Part shown: positions 7,571-15,862 of the stretch, in pieces
How positions within the stretch are numbered: the first letter of the stretch is position 1
Layout of the letters: every line of letters begins with the position of its first letter
Source of the DNA: Candidatus Poribacteria bacterium
Lineage (GTDB): Bacteria; Poribacteria; WGA-4E; WGA-3G
Reading direction: 5' to 3'
Assembly (NCBI GenBank): GCA_958295815.1
Contig: OY282374.1
Span: 4,492,682-4,556,681, forward strand
DNA length: 64,000 nucleotides
Translations under genes and position numbers: made by a program
The notes under the pieces: model-generated
What the model saw: only the letters and a program-made list of their open reading frames with translations
Told to the model about the DNA's origin: nothing
Database searches by the model: none

Positions 7571-8446
7571 ATGGCACACACAAACGAAGCGGCAATTGAC
7601 ATGGACTGGTATCCACTTTCTGATGAGGATATACGCCACTTTGACGATAACGGCTACCTCATCGTACGGAATGTGTTGGACTCGGATACAATTAATAAAC
7701 TGATTGAAGTCAGCGATCAGCTCATTGCGAGCGATCGACAGGAGAAGCGTCAACGCAACGCTAACGGTTTGTACGATGGGTTCCGAAATTGCGTTTCTAT
7801 TGACGACGCCTTCATTCCGCTACTCACACAAAAGACCATTCTCCCTGTCGTGGTACAACTTCTTGGTGCGCACCTACAACTCATGACCTCACACCTGATA
7901 TACAAACATCCCGATCCAACAGGAACACCGGATACGGCTCGTATGCCGGGCTGGCATCGCGACTACGCTTCTGCGACGAAAACCCACGGCAATAAGGTCC
8001 CACGCATTTTGCTAAAATGTGCTTACTACCTGACCGATCTGAGTGAACCTAATTCCGGCGCAACGCTCGTAGCTCCCGGTAGCAACCACCTCCTTGAGAG
8101 GGTCCCTATCCCAAAAGGACAAGCAGATCCGGAGGGAACACTTGAACCGAGTTTACAACCCGGGGACTGTCTTCTCTTTGAGAACCGTATCTTTCATGCA
8201 GGAGGGGCGAATTTAACTGATCAAATCCGTAAGGTTGTGATGTTCGGCTACGGGTATCGCTGGGTGATGCCGATGGACTTTCGGACGCAGGAACAGACCT
8301 TGTTGGATAAACTATCACCACTTGAGCAGTATCTGGTTGGTGAACCCTTTCAAGCGACGAAAGCATATAATCCGGGTGGTAGTGACAGCCCGCTCGCGCC
8401 ATGGTGTGAACAGCACGGTGCCCCAGCGATAAGACAGGTTCAGTAA
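7571..8446 (+). CDS. Phytanoyl-CoA dioxygenase (PhyH) family protein
   Basis: A 291-residue Fe(II)/2-oxoglutarate oxygenase. It has the N-terminal PhyH start FDDNGYLIVRNVL (about 25-37), the metal-binding HxD motif in GWHRDY (about 133-138), the distal histidine in NRIFHAGGANLTD (about 210-222) and a following basic residue for 2-oxoglutarate binding. Such enzymes hydroxylate small organic substrates; the substrate here is unknown. It starts at ATG 7571 with GAAGGAATTGG upstream. It converges with a second PhyH gene whose stop is only five bases away. The gene is intact. Confidence 0.9.
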   Translation: MAHTNEAAIDMDWYPLSDEDIRHFDDNGYLIVRNVLDSDTINKLIEVSDQLIASDRQEKRQRNANGLYDGFRNCVSIDDAFIPLLTQKTILPVVVQLLGAHLQLMTSHLIYKHPDPTGTPDTARMPGWHRDYASATKTHGNKVPRILLKCAYYLTDLSEPNSGATLVAPGSNHLLERVPIPKGQADPEGTLEPSLQPGDCLLFENRIFHAGGANLTDQIRKVVMFGYGYRWVMPMDFRTQEQTLLDKLSPLEQYLVGEPFQATKAYNPGGSDSPLAPWCEQHGAPAIRQVQ

Positions 8447-8451
8447 CCGAC

Positions 8452-9261
8452 CTACATTAGCGTGATAACATCTTTCTTAACGATTTCTTTGGTGTCGTAG
8501 TGACCCGCTTGAGAAATGAGTTCCAACGTCTCTGGGGAAAGCCGTCCTCTGACTTCTTCAGACACCCGACTCTCGCCACGGTGTTGCGGTCTGTAACGTA
8601 AGGTTAGGATGCAACGATACCGATCCTTCGGCTTCCAAGGCAATGCACCGTGCGTCAGAAGCTCAGAGATAATCACCACATCTCCTGCTTTCGGCGTGAT
8701 GTTAAGCACTCCCGGCGGAATATCATCGGCATCTTCAATCCTTCCGTTGTTGAAGAGGTGTTCCGGTCGATCGAAAAGGGTTTTATGTGTGCCGGGAACG
8801 ACAAGCAATCCACCGTCACCAGAATTCACATCGTATAGATACGGAAAAACGACGAAATCGTCACAAAAGATTCGACCGTTTCGGACCTCATAACGATTGG
8901 CATGCCACCCAAAATCTTCTCGTGCGCAATGCAAGCGGAGTCCTTCCGCCGACTCCGACACACCCGCCCGATCCGCAATCATCGTGCCGCGGAACAGTTG
9001 TGGTCGGTTATTCGTCAACTCTTTGATGATGGGCCAGGTGGAACGGTGCATTGTGAGTGCTTCTAAGGGTTTCGCAAAGGCAAAGCCGTTTGGGAGGTTT
9101 TTGTTGCTGGAGTCAAATCCGGGTGGGAGTTCTTCAGTAGGTGTGTTGATATATTCGTTTGCTGCGTCTTGCGCCGCTTTCAGTTCTTCGTCACTCAGAA
9201 CATTCTTCAGGTGAAGATAGCCGGTAACATCAAAAAGATAACGTTGTTCAGGTGTCATCAT
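8452..9261 (-). CDS. Phytanoyl-CoA dioxygenase (PhyH) family protein, atypical HxD
   Basis: A 269-residue protein with the PhyH opening FDVTGYLHLKNVLSDEEL (residues 10-27), a jelly-roll core, the distal histidine in ELLTHGALPW (about 203-212) and an arginine in the following strand (CILTLRYRP). The first metal site is unusual: around residues 108-120 I read LRLHCAREDFGWHAN, so a textbook HxD is not evident. Either H-x(4)-D is used or iron binding is altered. AAAGGAG precedes the start. Upstream lies a solitary MITE end (9277-9289) and then the enolase-superfamily gene in the same direction, so the two may be co-transcribed. Substrate unknown. Confidence 0.85.
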   Translation of the reverse strand: MMTPEQRYLFDVTGYLHLKNVLSDEELKAAQDAANEYINTPTEELPPGFDSSNKNLPNGFAFAKPLEALTMHRSTWPIIKELTNNRPQLFRGTMIADRAGVSESAEGLRLHCAREDFGWHANRYEVRNGRIFCDDFVVFPYLYDVNSGDGGLLVVPGTHKTLFDRPEHLFNNGRIEDADDIPPGVLNITPKAGDVVIISELLTHGALPWKPKDRYRCILTLRYRPQHRGESRVSEEVRGRLSPETLELISQAGHYDTKEIVKKDVITLM

Positions 9262-9276
9262 AATATCTTGCTCCTT

Positions 9277-9289
9277 TAGGACTTACGCA
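9277..9289 (+). repeat. Solitary copy of the TAGGACTTACGCA terminal repeat
   Basis: TAGGACTTACGCA at 9277-9289 is identical to the terminal inverted repeats of the 155-bp MITE at 51375-51529. No inverted partner is found within a few hundred bases, so this is a solo end or decayed copy. It lies just upstream of the 8452-9261 gene. Confidence 0.7.
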
Positions 9290-9323
9290 ATCAAATGTAG
9301 GTGTTTAAAACACAACTCTAAAC

Positions 9324-10583
9324 CTATGCCTCCCACACGGGCCAGTCACGCTCCTGTAACTGCTTGAATAACTTATCAAAGGCTTCACTACCGTCATCTT
9401 CCCATTCGTCCAAACGTACGCCAGGGGCATAAGATTCATCCACACCCTGCTTCATGAGACGTTCTGCTTGCTGTAGGTTTCGGTAGTAGTGTTTTATACC
9501 GCCGGGTAGTGTGACAACAGAGATATGGCGAGCCCACTGCGGTTCAGGCGTTTGGGAATAGTGTTTCACAGCATCTTCGTCTAACACAACACCTAAACCA
9601 TTTCCTTCTGGGACCTGCATAAACCCACGCTGGACTTTGTGCGGTGTAACAATTAAGTCATCTTCATAAGTATGACTGGCTGTAACGCCCGGCAAGGTGG
9701 CTGTCGGCATCACAGCTCCGAGATGACAGGCGAACGCTGCCGTAATGCCGGTCCCGACATACTGCAGCAGAATAGGTGTATTTGCGGCGGCAAAAGCCCA
9801 ACCTGATGCCAGTGCGCTTTTGACAGGCTCGTGGCTACACAGTGCCCCGTCAAAATCACCCGCCCGCAGCCCAATCCAAGGACCGGAAGGCTGACGTGAT
9901 GCCCCTTCTCGGATAATACCGACCCCGTGCAGATAAAATGGAATCCGAATCTCTTGATGCAGTCTACGCCAACCTTCTACATCATACGCAAAAATCGGTT
10001 CTTCTACACCTTTGATGACTGGAATGTTCTCCAACTCCCGTAGAATAGGCAGGGCAGTCTCAACATTGATTAACGAGCCGTTGAAATCAAACTCCACACG
10101 AAAATCTGGCGGTGCGACCTCTTGGATTGCATTCGATTGTTCAACGACATCGTAGAAGGCGCGCGCTTTGCACTTCAGACCGCGATATCCACGTTCAGCG
10201 GCAACTTGAACCTCGGCGGCAGTGTCTTCAGGGGACATACACGGCATCCACCAACCCATCGCCACCCACTCCCGAACCTGTTGACCCATCAACTGCCACG
10301 CCGGTAAGCCGAGATGTTTTCCCATGAGATCGTAGCATGCCATGTCGAGATTAAAACGTCCCTCGCCCATGACGTGGTCAAATGGGTTTGTGCCGAGATA
10401 GGTGTCCAAAACCTCTTGATCAAAAGGCGATCCTGGGTTCTCTCCGAGACCAACGAGACCGGTATCGGTATGGAATTTGTAGACTGTGACCAACTCGGTC
10501 ATCGCGAAGTGGTAGTATTTCTTGCGAATCCGTTCTTCGTAAGGCACACGCAATGGAATTGCTTCAATCTCAGTGATTTTCAT
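9324..10583 (-). CDS. Enolase-superfamily (mandelate racemase / muconate-lactonizing) protein
   Basis: A 419-residue protein starting MKITEIEAIPLRVPY, as in the mandelate racemase branch. The barrel carries the KxK catalytic motif in RGLKCKARA (about 133-141), a metal-binding aspartate in VEFDFNGS (about 163-170) and a second ligand in VEEPIF (about 192-197). These enzymes abstract a proton alpha to a carboxylate and act as dehydratases, epimerases or lactonizing enzymes on sugar acids; substrate unknown. The C-terminal 70 residues are longer than the minimal fold and acidic. It reads leftward in front of a PhyH gene, 62 bases apart. The third metal ligand is not obvious to me. Confidence 0.85.
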   Translation of the reverse strand: MKITEIEAIPLRVPYEERIRKKYYHFAMTELVTVYKFHTDTGLVGLGENPGSPFDQEVLDTYLGTNPFDHVMGEGRFNLDMACYDLMGKHLGLPAWQLMGQQVREWVAMGWWMPCMSPEDTAAEVQVAAERGYRGLKCKARAFYDVVEQSNAIQEVAPPDFRVEFDFNGSLINVETALPILRELENIPVIKGVEEPIFAYDVEGWRRLHQEIRIPFYLHGVGIIREGASRQPSGPWIGLRAGDFDGALCSHEPVKSALASGWAFAAANTPILLQYVGTGITAAFACHLGAVMPTATLPGVTASHTYEDDLIVTPHKVQRGFMQVPEGNGLGVVLDEDAVKHYSQTPEPQWARHISVVTLPGGIKHYYRNLQQAERLMKQGVDESYAPGVRLDEWEDDGSEAFDKLFKQLQERDWPVWEA

Positions 10584-10822
10584 TGAAAAAATTAGGCAAG
10601 AGGTTGGAAAAACTGCCTACCTCCTTGTATCCTCGGTTATCAATCGCCTTTGCTTCGGACTATCCGTGATCTTTTTTATCTCCCGAGCTATTTTATCAAG
10701 GTCTATAAAAAGAATCAAACCTAAAGTGTTAAAATATCAAATTCCTAATCCATGTAGCATGCAGTAAGAACGATCTCCGGATCTGGGCAATCTTACGACA
10801 ATTAAGTTAATAATATTTTTCC

Positions 10823-10851
10823 TTGAATTTAATCGAAAAACAGATTACAAT
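10823..10851 (+). promoter_or_regulatory. Sigma-70-type promoter before the 10915 lipoprotein gene
   Basis: TTGAAT (10823-10828), a 17-base spacer and TACAAT (10846-10851) form a good promoter about 60 bases before the predicted start of the next gene. It lies in a 331-bp divergent intergenic stretch (10584-10914) in which I see no other feature; a 64-codon frame there lacks coding signs. Confidence 0.65.
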
Positions 10852-10914
10852 TCAAGCCTGAATACTACCATTTCATACCAACAAATCAGGAACGGAACTT
10901 CAAACACCATCGTC

Positions 10915-11550
10915 GTGGAGCAACTATTGAAAAATCGGTCAGGCTTTTTCCAATTTTTATTCTTCAGTATCCTGATCGGTGGTTTTGTCGGGTGTGACCC
11001 ACCTAACGCTAAGAAACAGCCTTACGAAACGCTTGTTTTTAATGTTGATGAAACCCGACTTGAACCGGCAGTAACAGATACGGTTCTCAAGATCACAATC
11101 GCCGCACCGAAGAATTGGAAAAAGATTGACGATTCAATGCTCGCGCAAGTCGTCAACAAGTTGGAACCACAACTCGTCCCGCAGGATCTACAGATAGTCC
11201 CACGATGGATATTCTTGAATGAAGGTTCACGGTCAATGTGTGTCGTGTCAAAGTTAAATGGTGTGGAGATCGCGCCAGACGAGACTTTATTAAAAACTCT
11301 CACAACTGCCTACCAAAACCAATTTCCAAACGCAACGGTTCGGGAGGCAATTTTCATGAAAGATGCTTTTCGCATCCATCAATTAATGGTTATTGCTACC
11401 GATTTTGTACTCATCAAGCTGATATGCGACGCACCAGAAACCCTCGTTTTCGAGGTCGATTACCGCACCTCCAGAGATGTTTACCAAACCGAACTGCAAG
11501 CTATTGAATCATCAATCGGTTCTATCAACCTAATCCATAAACATCAGTAA
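10915..11550 (+). CDS. Predicted lipoprotein of unknown family (211 aa)
   Basis: A 211-residue exported protein. The first 27 residues form a signal sequence (hydrophobic FFQFLFFSILIGGFVG then C-D) with a lipobox-like GGFVGC, predicting lipidation at about Cys 27. The mature part has KITIAAPKNWKKIDDSML and FRIHQLMVIATDFVLIKLICD, suggestive of a compact beta-rich domain, but I do not recognise the family. The start is uncertain: GTG at 10915 is the only plausible upstream start and has a weak ribosome-binding site. A good promoter lies at 10823. The next gene, also a lipoprotein, follows after 36 bases on the same strand, so they are likely co-transcribed. Confidence 0.7.
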   Translation: MEQLLKNRSGFFQFLFFSILIGGFVGCDPPNAKKQPYETLVFNVDETRLEPAVTDTVLKITIAAPKNWKKIDDSMLAQVVNKLEPQLVPQDLQIVPRWIFLNEGSRSMCVVSKLNGVEIAPDETLLKTLTTAYQNQFPNATVREAIFMKDAFRIHQLMVIATDFVLIKLICDAPETLVFEVDYRTSRDVYQTELQAIESSIGSINLIHKHQ

Positions 11551-11586
11551 GTGCGCTGTGAAAGCGCACAACACAAGGAGGAACTT

Positions 11587-11880
11587 ATGTTCAAAAAACT
11601 TTCCGTTACCTTCCTTATCGTAGGAATGTTGTTTGTCATCGGCTGTGCAGCACATGTCCACAAAGTCGGGGACGGGGCACAAGGTAATGATATGACAACA
11701 GCGCGGCAATGGTATGTCCTATGGGGATTCGTTCCAATCAACGAAGTTGATACAAACGCTATGGCAGGTGGAGCAACTGATTATGAAATTGTGACAGCAG
11801 TGACACCTTTTGATTTCGTCCTCAACGCTCTCCTCAGTGAAGTCACAATCCATTGTCGGACAGTAACAGTTCAGAAATAA
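11587..11880 (+). CDS. Small Bor/TRL-like lipoprotein
   Basis: A 97-residue lipoprotein. The start at ATG 11587 is set by AAGGAGGA six bases upstream; an in-frame ATG at 11551 lacks such a site. A signal helix (LSVTFLIVGMLFVIGC) ends in a lipobox with Cys at about 20. The mature part AAHVHKVGDGAQGN, ARQWYVLWGFVPIN and TIHCRTVTVQK is the pattern of the Bor / TRL-like small lipoprotein families, in which the central W-G-x-x-P-I-N and the C-terminal T-V-T-V are conserved. Role unknown; phage Bor proteins affect serum survival, but that cannot be carried over. A terminator follows at 11906. Confidence 0.8.
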   Translation: MFKKLSVTFLIVGMLFVIGCAAHVHKVGDGAQGNDMTTARQWYVLWGFVPINEVDTNAMAGGATDYEIVTAVTPFDFVLNALLSEVTIHCRTVTVQK

Positions 11881-11905
11881 CCGATAGTAGATTCCAAAAA
11901 TCTTT

Positions 11906-11950
11906 GGGCAAAGCCGATGTCTTTTTCACCTTTTGACACTGGCTTTGCCC
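11906..11950 (+). terminator. Rho-independent-type terminator after the Bor-like gene
   Basis: GGGCAAAGCC (11906-11915) pairs perfectly with GGCTTTGCCC (11941-11950) across a 25-base loop; TCTCTTTT follows. It ends the 10915-11880 pair and may also serve the leftward dehydrogenase gene arriving from the right. Confidence 0.7.
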
Positions 11951-12028
11951 TCTCTTTTAGATAGCAGCTGATGTTAAAGAACCATTTTCGTACTGAACCG
12001 CTTTAAGTGTATAGGATAAGTGGAAATT

Positions 12029-13102
12029 TTACGGCACTAACTGTACTTTAATCGAATCCGACCCTTTCTGAACCATCTCAAATCCGGTGAGATAGTCCGT
12101 TAATGGCAGTTGATGCGTCACGATATGCTCGACCTCGATTAAACCGCGGTGGATATAATCGATTGCCAGCGGATATGCATGCGGACCCAGATGCGAGCCG
12201 TGGATATTCAACTCTTTTGTGTCACCGATGATAGTCCAGTCCACGGTCACCGGTTCCCGCATGACGCTGAATTCCACAAACGTACCTGCCTTTCGGATCA
12301 TGTGCAATCCCTGCTCAACCGCCTTCGGATGTCCCGTTGCTTCAATGTAGACATCACACCCGTAGCCTTCCGTGAGATCCAACACCTCTTGCACCGCATC
12401 CGTTTCCGATGGATTGATCCCAATATCTGCGCCCAACTTCTTGGCGACTTCTAATCGTTTCGGCATCAAGTCAATAGCGATAAGTACACCTGGGTTTTTC
12501 AATCTCGCAGCACCGATCATACCGAGTCCGAGCGTGCCTGCCCCCGCGACCACGACGACATCCCCGAACTCAATGTTGCCCCGTTGCACGGCGTGAATCG
12601 AGCAAGCAAGCGGTTCAATCATCGCCGCATTCGCTGTCGGAATCTCAGAAGGCACCTTGTAAACGAGCGAACGCTCTGGAAACTTCATATAGTCCGCCAT
12701 ACCACCGTTGACCACCGGTTGAAATCCGTAGATATTGTGGACTTGACAGAGCCAATACTTCCCTGTTCGGCAGTAGCGACATTCCCAACACGGTACTATC
12801 TGTTCAGCAATTGCAGTATCGCCAAGTTGGATGCCGTACTTCTCACCGGCACCTTCGCCGAGTTCTACTACCTCACCGATGAATTCGTGTCCAGCGATAA
12901 CGGGTGCCTCTACATAGGGCTTTCGATGCTCATCGCCCCAGAAAAGCGGCGCGCCTGTATAACATTTGATGTCGCTGGCGCAGACCCCACAAGCCTTCAC
13001 TTTAACAACGACTTCGCCGGGACCAGCCTCCGGCACCGGTACCTCTTCAAGGCGGTAATCCCACGGTTCGCGACACATAATCGCGCGCATCGTTTTCAAC
13101 AT
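12029..13102 (-). CDS. Zinc-dependent medium-chain alcohol/polyol dehydrogenase
   Basis: A 357-residue MDR dehydrogenase. Catalytic zinc ligands are in ACGVCASD (about 37-44) and GHEFIGEV (about 68-75). The structural zinc lobe is intact, CWECRYCRTGKYWLC (about 108-122). The Rossmann motif is VVAGAGTLGLGMIGAARL (about 183-200), with an aspartate (AIDLMPKR) suggesting NAD(H). It resembles sorbitol and L-threonine dehydrogenases; the exact alcohol is unknown. It is a single leftward gene, separated by 53 bases from the SPOUT methyltransferase upstream. A second, structurally simplified relative lies at 25112. Confidence 0.9.
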   Translation of the reverse strand: MLKTMRAIMCREPWDYRLEEVPVPEAGPGEVVVKVKACGVCASDIKCYTGAPLFWGDEHRKPYVEAPVIAGHEFIGEVVELGEGAGEKYGIQLGDTAIAEQIVPCWECRYCRTGKYWLCQVHNIYGFQPVVNGGMADYMKFPERSLVYKVPSEIPTANAAMIEPLACSIHAVQRGNIEFGDVVVVAGAGTLGLGMIGAARLKNPGVLIAIDLMPKRLEVAKKLGADIGINPSETDAVQEVLDLTEGYGCDVYIEATGHPKAVEQGLHMIRKAGTFVEFSVMREPVTVDWTIIGDTKELNIHGSHLGPHAYPLAIDYIHRGLIEVEHIVTHQLPLTDYLTGFEMVQKGSDSIKVQLVP

Positions 13103-13155
13103 TTAAAATCTCCTTATGGAATTTACAGAGGTGCTTACGGGTTAGTCCGTCACTT

Positions 13156-13668
13156 TTAAGAGTGGTGCAAGATGTGGTAGGCGGCGATACCCAGTGAGAC
13201 GTGAACGTTCAGCGATGCACCCGCCCCATACATCGGAAGAAAAATTACCATATCACAGACAGCAAGCGTCCGTTTCGTTACGCCGTGGTCCTCGTGTCCC
13301 ACGATGAGGCAGATTTTATCAGGATAATCCACCTCATCGTAGCGCATTGATTCCGCAGTAACCTCTAAAGCACAACTCGTATAGCCGTCTGCTTTGAGCG
13401 ATACAATTGCGTCTGCTGCCTGTTCTGTATACCGCCATTTTACACGCCGGTGCTTGCCCCGAGCGACTTTGCGGACGAGTGGGTGCGGCGGTTGCGCACT
13501 GATACCCGTCAGGATGAGTTCCTTTACACGGCACGCATCCGCTATCCGAAACGCGGAGCCAACATTAACCGGGTCCTGTACGTCCTGCAGGATAAAAACC
13601 AGTTCTTTCTCTGATGGTTTCACCTGCTTCAGAAAGTCCTTAAGCGGTTTGCCGCGTAATTGCTTCAT
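13156..13668 (-). CDS. SPOUT (TrmH/SpoU) family RNA 2'-O-methyltransferase
   Basis: A 170-residue protein with all three SPOUT motifs: motif 1 NVGSAFRIADA (about 35-45), motif 2 CLIVGHEDHGV (about 118-128) and motif 3 PMYGAGASLNVHVSLGIAAY (about 143-162). The arginine in motif 1 and asparagine in motif 3 are the catalytic and S-adenosylmethionine-binding residues. It lacks the N-terminal L30-like RNA-binding extension, so it is the short TrmH/TrmL-like class, probably methylating a tRNA or rRNA ribose. Its upstream region carries two copies of an imperfect hairpin repeat (13675-13738). The reading frame is complete. Confidence 0.9.
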   Translation of the reverse strand: MKQLRGKPLKDFLKQVKPSEKELVFILQDVQDPVNVGSAFRIADACRVKELILTGISAQPPHPLVRKVARGKHRRVKWRYTEQAADAIVSLKADGYTSCALEVTAESMRYDEVDYPDKICLIVGHEDHGVTKRTLAVCDMVIFLPMYGAGASLNVHVSLGIAAYHILHHS

Positions 13669-13674
13669 ATCCGA

Positions 13675-13738
13675 TCAAAATCAGGGTTACAAACCCTTCC
13701 CACAAGAAATCAGGGTTACACAATCCATTCCCACAAGA
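13675..13738. repeat. Two imperfect tandem hairpin repeats (GGGTTACAAACCC type)
   Basis: ATCAGGGTTACAAACCCTTC followed by CCACAAGAA repeats once with drift about 29-30 bases later. Each unit pairs GGGTT with AACCC. The same theme (GGG-TTxxAAA-CCCCTCCCAC) recurs at 55303-55501, 57598-57675 and, as TCGGGA...TCCCTCCTAC, at 30510 and 48900-49030. Confidence 0.65.
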
Positions 13739-13744
13739 GATAGG

Positions 13745-14521
13745 TTATGCCGCTCTGCTCTGTATCAGGCGTCGTCTCGCGCTTGCACGTGCCAGTCCGA
13801 CATCTAATGTAATATGGTGGTAATCGGAAATACCGAGGTTGATGGCGTGCGCTGTTTCAAGGTTAAAGCCCCACTCGATCCATTCCGGCATATCTGTCTC
13901 TGGAATATCACCCGCAACGATAACCTTCATGATACTAATACCTTTTCCAAGGTCATAGGCGCGTTGGATATATTCAAGATGCCGATCAAAGGGACCTCCC
14001 TCTAACATCCTACCTTCTTTATTCGCTGTCGTTAAGATAACATCGAGTTCGGGATGGTCTATCACAGCGTCCATGACAGGACCCGTGTGGATATGCGTGG
14101 AGCAGCCGATGATTCGGATTTTGCCAGCAGCTTTTGCCTCCCGGAACGCCTCCAGCGCGCCTTCCCGCGATACCAAGTCTTTAGGTGAGGAAATACCATG
14201 TAATAGCAAAACATCTAAGTAGTCCGTTTGCATCTCCTGAAGGGAGCGCGTAATGCTCACCATAGCACCTTCATAATCTTTCGCGCCAGTTTTCGTTTGA
14301 ATAACGACCTCTTCCCTATTAATTTGACGTACTGCCTCTCCGAGGTGTGGTTGACTCCCATATCCCTCAGCAGTATCCCAAAAGGTAATTCCCTCGTCAA
14401 GTGCTTTCAACATTAATTTGCCACCGGCTTCGTAATTCTCGCAAGCGTTGTTGAGATGCCCTGCACCGAAGCAGAGCCGTGAGATCTCTAAACCCGTTCT
14501 TCCGTATGCTAAATATTCCAT
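13745..14521 (-). CDS. Aldo/keto reductase family protein
   Basis: A 258-residue TIM-barrel oxidoreductase. MEYLAYGRTGLEISRLCFG at the N-terminus is typical. The catalytic tetrad can be placed as D and Y in FWDTAEGYG (about 48-56), K in IQTKTG and H in LLLHGIS. The start at 14521 is set by GTGGAGGAC just upstream; an in-frame TTG at 14539 is less likely because it would use the ribosome-binding site as coding sequence. At 258 residues it is shorter than full-length members (about 300), with the last barrel and cofactor region abbreviated. Probably NADPH-dependent; substrate unknown. Confidence 0.87.
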   Translation of the reverse strand: MEYLAYGRTGLEISRLCFGAGHLNNACENYEAGGKLMLKALDEGITFWDTAEGYGSQPHLGEAVRQINREEVVIQTKTGAKDYEGAMVSITRSLQEMQTDYLDVLLLHGISSPKDLVSREGALEAFREAKAAGKIRIIGCSTHIHTGPVMDAVIDHPELDVILTTANKEGRMLEGGPFDRHLEYIQRAYDLGKGISIMKVIVAGDIPETDMPEWIEWGFNLETAHAINLGISDYHHITLDVGLARASARRRLIQSRAA

Positions 14522-14637
14522 TTTGTCCTCCACACCCAAACGTGATCAAAAAAGTACGATTACGATTCCACAAACTGGTTCAAATCTCTCTTGATGTACT
14601 TTAATCGAATTCCACCGAAAAATGCAACCCTTTTTTC

Positions 14638-14666
14638 TTGGCATCAAATCAGTTTTCAGGTATCAT
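14638..14666 (+). promoter_or_regulatory. Putative promoter of the nagA-TPR-CRTAC operon
   Basis: TTGGCA (14638-14643), 17 bases, TATCAT (14661-14666), about 54 bases before the nagA start. Both hexamers differ from consensus by one or two bases and spacing is optimal. Confidence 0.55.
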
Positions 14667-14719
14667 AAGGACAAATATACAATCCGTTACGATTTTTTAC
14701 CACACAACTACACCAAAAC

Positions 14720-15862
14720 ATGAAGTTCAGTGGCCATACCCTTTTCAATAATACCGCTGTCGAAATCGTTCTCGCCGATGCCCGCGTTCAGGAAATACGC
14801 GAAATTCCCTCCACCGATAGTACAACATGGATAGCGCCAGCGTTGATAGACATTCAAGTGAACGGCTTTGCTGGCTATGACCTCAACGTTGCTACCGTTC
14901 CCTCAGAAGATGTATGTGCGATGGTGCGCGCGCTCTGGTCAGTCGGCACAGGATTTTTATGTCCAACAGTCGTGACGGGGTCTTTCGATCGGATTCGTAA
15001 CTCCCTGCACACCATTGTAGAAGCGTCTAAAGCAGATACATTAGTTGCTCATTCGATGCTTGGAATACATCTTGAGGGACCCTATATCTCTGCGGAGGAT
15101 GGACCGCGCGGCGCACACCCGTTAGAACACGTCAGAGATCCAGACTGGGACGAATTTCAGCGGTGGCAAGACATCGCCGACGGGACCATCTCGATTGTGA
15201 CCCTCGCCCCTGAAAAAAAGGGTGCTATTCCGTTTATTGAAAAACTGGTCGCCGATGGCATTGTGGTCGCGCTGGGACATACAGATGCCTCCGCAGGCGA
15301 TATCCGAGCGGCGATCGACGCTGGCGCGAGACTCTCCACACACCTCGGCAACGGTGCACACGCCCTCATCCGACGGCATCCGAACTATATTTGGGAGCAG
15401 CTTGGTGCCGATGAACTCTGGGCAAGCCTTATCGTTGACGGACATCATCTGCCACCCTCCGTTGCTAAGTCAATGATGCGTGCGAAGACACTCGACCGAT
15501 GCGTCCTCGTTAGTGATGCGGTGGCTCTGGCAGGCATGCAACCTGGCATCTATGAGTTTGCTGAAAAATCTGTAGAATTGACCGCAGATCGGTGTGTCCG
15601 TTTGGTCGGGACTGAATATCTCGCCGGTTCTGCCATTGAATTGGCGCGCGGTATCGAAAACAGTGTCCGATTCGCAGGTATCTCTCTCGAAGAAGCGGTG
15701 TCACTCGCCACGTTACAACCGATGCATCTGCTAAACGCGAAGGCACCGGTAGACACGCAGAAGAATCTAATCCTTTTTGAATGGGATGCGTCGCGATATG
15801 AAATGAATCTGATAGCGACAATTGTCGGCGGAGAATTGGTTTACCACGCGGAGACAGAGTGA
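14720..15862 (+). CDS. nagA: N-acetylglucosamine-6-phosphate deacetylase
   Basis: A 380-residue amidohydrolase. Family landmarks: PALIDIQVNGFAGYDLN (about 39-55), metal-binding glutamate in GIHLEGPYIS (about 115-124), histidines in ALGHTDAS (about 190-197) and STHLGNGAH (about 211-219), substrate residues in VDGHHLPP, and the catalytic aspartate in LVSDAV (about 265-270). It removes acetate from GlcNAc-6-phosphate in amino-sugar breakdown or cell wall recycling. The protein is typical in length. Its TGA overlaps the next gene's ATG by one base, indicating coupled translation with a TPR protein, an odd partner for NagA. No nagB is nearby. Confidence 0.9.
   Translation: MKFSGHTLFNNTAVEIVLADARVQEIREIPSTDSTTWIAPALIDIQVNGFAGYDLNVATVPSEDVCAMVRALWSVGTGFLCPTVVTGSFDRIRNSLHTIVEASKADTLVAHSMLGIHLEGPYISAEDGPRGAHPLEHVRDPDWDEFQRWQDIADGTISIVTLAPEKKGAIPFIEKLVADGIVVALGHTDASAGDIRAAIDAGARLSTHLGNGAHALIRRHPNYIWEQLGADELWASLIVDGHHLPPSVAKSMMRAKTLDRCVLVSDAVALAGMQPGIYEFAEKSVELTADRCVRLVGTEYLAGSAIELARGIENSVRFAGISLEEAVSLATLQPMHLLNAKAPVDTQKNLILFEWDASRYEMNLIATIVGGELVYHAETE

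Noticed and set aside
10573..10767. 64-codon open frame in the 10584-10914 intergenic region
   Set aside because: No ribosome-binding site, no recognisable domain, and it starts within the opposite gene's start region.
12584..13159. 191-codon open frame on the plus strand
   Set aside because: Antisense to the zinc dehydrogenase, which has full catalytic and structural zinc motifs.
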